A stretch of 8,038 nucleotides of DNA. It comes from an uncultured Clostridia bacterium. GTDB lineage: Bacteria > Bacillota > Clostridia > Oscillospirales > CAG-272. Of this stretch, positions 6,511 to 8,038 are shown in pieces. The notes below the pieces were generated by a model. That model saw only the letters and a list, made by a program, of their open reading frames with translations, did not search any database and was not told the origin of the DNA. Location of the stretch: positions 1 through 8,038 of the forward strand of contig CALAFS010000219.1 in NCBI GenBank assembly GCA_937892405.1, given 5' to 3'. A program made the translations under genes and the position numbers. How positions within the stretch are numbered: position 1 is the first letter of the stretch; each line of letters opens with the position of its first letter.

Positions 6511-7752
6511 ATGAATCAGATGAAAAACAACGCCGTCGTCGGTCAGTCCGGCGGTCCCACCTCGGCGATCAATGCGACCCTCGCCGGTGTCATTCGCGGC
6601 GCCGCCCGGGCGCGGGACGAAGGAAAACTCGGCACCCTCTACGGCATGCGCCACGGCATTGAAGGCTTTCTTTCGGAAGATATGGTCGATCTGCTCGGAA
6701 TTTTCAGAGACGATGCGGACCTTGATACTCTCGCCCTGACGCCCGCCGCGGCGCTCGGCTCCTGCCGCAAGAAGCTCAAGCCCGCGGCAGAGGATGAGGC
6801 GACCTACCGCCGTCTTTTTGAGATTTTTGAAAAGTACGACATTCATTTCTTCTTTTACATCGGAGGGAACGACTCGATGGACACGGTGGCGAAGCTTTCC
6901 GCCTACGCCGCGACTGTCAGTTATCCTCTCACCGTCGTCGGCGTGCCGAAGACCATCGACAACGATCTTGCCGGCACCGACCATACGCCGGGCTTCGGCT
7001 CCGCGGCAAAGTATATCGCCGCCACCATGCGTGAGATTCTTTCGGACACCGCCGTCTATACCGTGCGTGCGGTGACGATCGTCGAGATTATGGGACGGGA
7101 CGCGGGCTGGCTGACCGCCGCCGCCGCACTTCCCGGGCTTTCGGGCGGACGCGCACCCGACCTTCTGTATTTTCCCGAGCGCCCCTTCGATAAGGATGCG
7201 TTCGTCCGTTCGGTGAATGCCGCGTTTGAAAAGCACCCGAATGTCGTCGTCGCGATCTCGGAGGGCGCTCGCTATGCCGACGGTACCTATGTCGGCGCGA
7301 GTGCACAGTCGGGCGCGAAGGATGCCTTCGGGCACCAGTATCTCGCCGGCGCGGGGAAGGTGCTCGAGCATATTGTGCGGGAGGAGATCGGCTGTAAGGT
7401 GCGCTCGGTGGAGCTGAACCTGCCGCAGCGCTGTGCCGCCCACCTCGCCTCGCGCACCGACATTGAGGAGTCGCTCTCGATCGGCGCCGCCGCCGTGGAT
7501 GCCGCCCTGCGTGGGGAGAGCGGCGTCATCATGTGTTTCGACCGCCTCTCGGATGAGCCGTACCGTACCGAGATCACCTCGGAGCGCGTCGCCGGTGTGG
7601 CGAACGCCGTGCGTACCCTCCCGGATGACTTTCTCAACGCAGAGGGGAACGGCGTCACCGACGCCTGCCTTCGCTACCTCGCTCCCCTGATTCGCGGGGA
7701 GGTTACCCCCGAATATAAGGACGGCATGCCGGTGCATTTCGTCCTGAAATAA
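6511..7752 (+). CDS. pfp: Pyrophosphate-dependent 6-phosphofructokinase
   Basis: A 413-residue PFK-A superfamily enzyme that phosphorylates fructose 6-phosphate to the 1,6-bisphosphate in cytoplasmic glycolysis. The phosphate-donor region GQSGGPT is at 11-17. The donor-specificity residues indicate PPi rather than ATP: Asp121 in GGND replaces Gly104 of E. coli ATP-PFK, and Lys147 in PKTIDND (146-152) replaces Gly124. The catalytic base is Asp150, and MGRDAGW (194-200) is the fructose 6-phosphate-binding motif. Asn120 is found where most relatives have the Mg-ligand Asp of GGDG/GGDD. The length, about 413, fits the non-allosteric clostridial PPi-PFK group rather than the roughly 320-residue bacterial ATP enzyme. 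It is a single-gene unit with its own promoter and terminator. The enzyme would be reversible and allow PPi-driven glycolysis. An in-frame start upstream of 6511 is not supported. PPi use is inferred from the residues. Confidence 0.93.
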   Translation: MNQMKNNAVVGQSGGPTSAINATLAGVIRGAARARDEGKLGTLYGMRHGIEGFLSEDMVDLLGIFRDDADLDTLALTPAAALGSCRKKLKPAAEDEATYRRLFEIFEKYDIHFFFYIGGNDSMDTVAKLSAYAATVSYPLTVVGVPKTIDNDLAGTDHTPGFGSAAKYIAATMREILSDTAVYTVRAVTIVEIMGRDAGWLTAAAALPGLSGGRAPDLLYFPERPFDKDAFVRSVNAAFEKHPNVVVAISEGARYADGTYVGASAQSGAKDAFGHQYLAGAGKVLEHIVREEIGCKVRSVELNLPQRCAAHLASRTDIEESLSIGAAAVDAALRGESGVIMCFDRLSDEPYRTEITSERVAGVANAVRTLPDDFLNAEGNGVTDACLRYLAPLIRGEVTPEYKDGMPVHFVLK

Positions 7753-7765
7753 TAATGAAAACATC

Positions 7766-7813
7766 GTCGCGGCGACGGAAAAACGAAATTTTTTCGCCGC
7801 CGCGACTTTTTTT
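7766..7813 (+). terminator. Rho-independent terminator after pfp
   Basis: An 18-base left arm (7766-7783) and an 18-base right arm (7789-7806) enclose the loop CGAAA. There is one A/C mismatch and one G.U pair; the lower nine pairs, GTCGCGGCG with its complement, are perfect. TTTTTTT at 7807-7813 follows. Confidence 0.9.
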
Positions 7814-7824
7814 GCGAAAACCTC

Positions 7825-7853
7825 TTGCATTTTCGTAAAAGGTATGTTATACT
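7825..7853 (+). promoter_or_regulatory. Sigma-A-type promoter of the SAM riboswitch leader
   Basis: TTGCAT at 7825-7830 and TATACT at 7848-7853 are 17 bases apart, with an extended -10 TGT. The architecture is the same as that of the pfp promoter. The predicted start near 7860 gives a leader of about 170 nt before ATG 8030. Confidence 0.87.
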
Positions 7854-7870
7854 GTTAGACGAAAATTCAA

Positions 7871-7961
7871 TATGCTTATCAAGAGTGGCGGAGGGACTGG
7901 CCCTGTGAAGCCCGGCAACCTACAGAAACTGTAAGGTGCCAATTCCTGAGAGATGAGTATG
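7871..7961 (+). promoter_or_regulatory. SAM-I-class (S-box) riboswitch aptamer lacking P4
   Basis: The core matches the S-box consensus: the AAGAG junction after P1, a P2 with the GGCGGAGGGACTGGCCC strand and GTGAAGCCC kink-turn side, GGCAACC, P3, then GGTGCCAATTCC. P1 pairs 7871-7880 with 7952-7961 (ten pairs, three of them G.U). P3 is CC plus TACAG closing an AAA loop, with a bulged A. Between AATTCC and the 3' strand of P1 only TGAGA (about five bases) remains, so the usual P4 hairpin is missing, as in the SAM-I/IV-like variants. SAM binding should stabilise P1 and allow the downstream terminator to form, switching the gene off when SAM is plentiful. Confidence 0.93.
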
Positions 7962-7977
7962 TCTTTGCCTCGGGAGT
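7942..7977 (+). promoter_or_regulatory. Candidate antiterminator of the SAM riboswitch
   Basis: Bases 7942-7950 (ATTCCTGAG) can pair with 7969-7977 (CTCGGGAGT) over nine pairs, two of them G.U. This uses the aptamer core segment on one side and the 5' arm of the terminator on the other, so it excludes both. It is the structure expected when SAM is absent. Seen by hand pairing only. Confidence 0.55.
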
Positions 7978-8000
7978 CGTATGAACCCGGGGATTTTTTT
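7968..8000 (+). terminator. Riboswitch-controlled intrinsic terminator
   Basis: CCTCGGG (7968-7974) pairs with CCCGGGG (7986-7992), seven pairs with one U.G, around an 11-base loop; A then TTTTTTT (7994-8000) follows. It lies seven bases after the 3' end of P1, the usual position of an S-box expression platform. Confidence 0.85.
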
Positions 8001-8029
8001 GTTGATAAGCGGAAAGTAAAAGGAGTATT

Positions 8030-8038
8030 ATGAGCAAA
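8030..8038 (+). CDS. First codons of a SAM-regulated gene, possibly metK
   Basis: ATG AGC AAA (Met-Ser-Lys) begins at 8030, with AAAAGGAG at 8018-8025 four bases upstream, and the window then ends. A SAM riboswitch leader implies a gene of methionine or SAM metabolism or methionine transport. MSK is a common start of S-adenosylmethionine synthetase MetK, a frequent S-box target, but three residues cannot decide the identity. Confidence 0.6.

Noticed and set aside
6469..7830. Minus-strand open frame of 453 codons covering pfp
   Set aside because: It runs through both the pfp promoter and its terminator, and the + strand gene is an unmistakable phosphofructokinase.
7861..8029. T-box leader upstream of the final gene
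   Set aside because: No T-box sequence or specifier stem is seen; the leader matches the S-box consensus closely.
1..8038. CRISPR arrays, tRNAs, rRNAs, insertion sequences or attachment sites
   Set aside because: Reading found no regularly spaced repeats, no cloverleaf-like sequences, no transposase and no flanking direct repeats.

Overview
The window looks like a GC-rich member of the Firmicutes/Clostridia. It carries a YqeM-like methyltransferase next to Hsp33, a clostridial-type pyrophosphate-dependent phosphofructokinase, a SAM-I-class riboswitch, strong AGGAGG-type ribosome binding sites and extended -10 sigma-A-like promoters. All genes lie on the + strand and are tightly packed. Long open frames on the minus strand are codon-bias shadows.

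Region 1 (2-4050) is a three-gene module. It begins with the C-terminal end of a TerB-C-type protein (cut by the window edge), followed with a 16-base overlap by a BrxD-like DUF2791 P-loop ATPase, then by a GTG-started Lhr/BrxHI-like superfamily 2 helicase. BrxD and BrxHI are partners in type 2 BREX phage defence, and TerB-N/TerB-C proteins are known from Ter stress-response gene neighbourhoods. Here the ATPase-helicase pair sits with a TerB-C protein and no other BREX gene is visible. This is the best candidate in the window for a poorly described DNA-processing or defence system.

Region 2 (4047-6329) continues the same apparent transcription unit with more ordinary genes. A YqeM-like SAM-dependent methyltransferase overlaps the helicase by ATGA. 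It is followed by hslO (redox-activated chaperone Hsp33) and a small divergent Fe/Mn superoxide dismutase homologue that keeps the four metal ligands but has lost several second-shell residues. Hsp33 and the SOD-like protein together suggest an oxidative-stress theme. A very long hairpin terminator (6339-6407) closes the unit.

Region 3 (6447-7813) is a self-contained single-gene unit: an extended -10 promoter, a PPi-dependent phosphofructokinase with the Asp/Lys pyrophosphate signature, and a terminator.

Region 4 (7825-8038) is a riboswitch leader: a promoter almost identical in layout to the previous one, a SAM-I-class aptamer that lacks helix P4, a candidate antiterminator, an intrinsic terminator, and the first three codons of a gene that may be metK. 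A 9-nt segment after the terminator is an exact complement of the 5' strand of P1.
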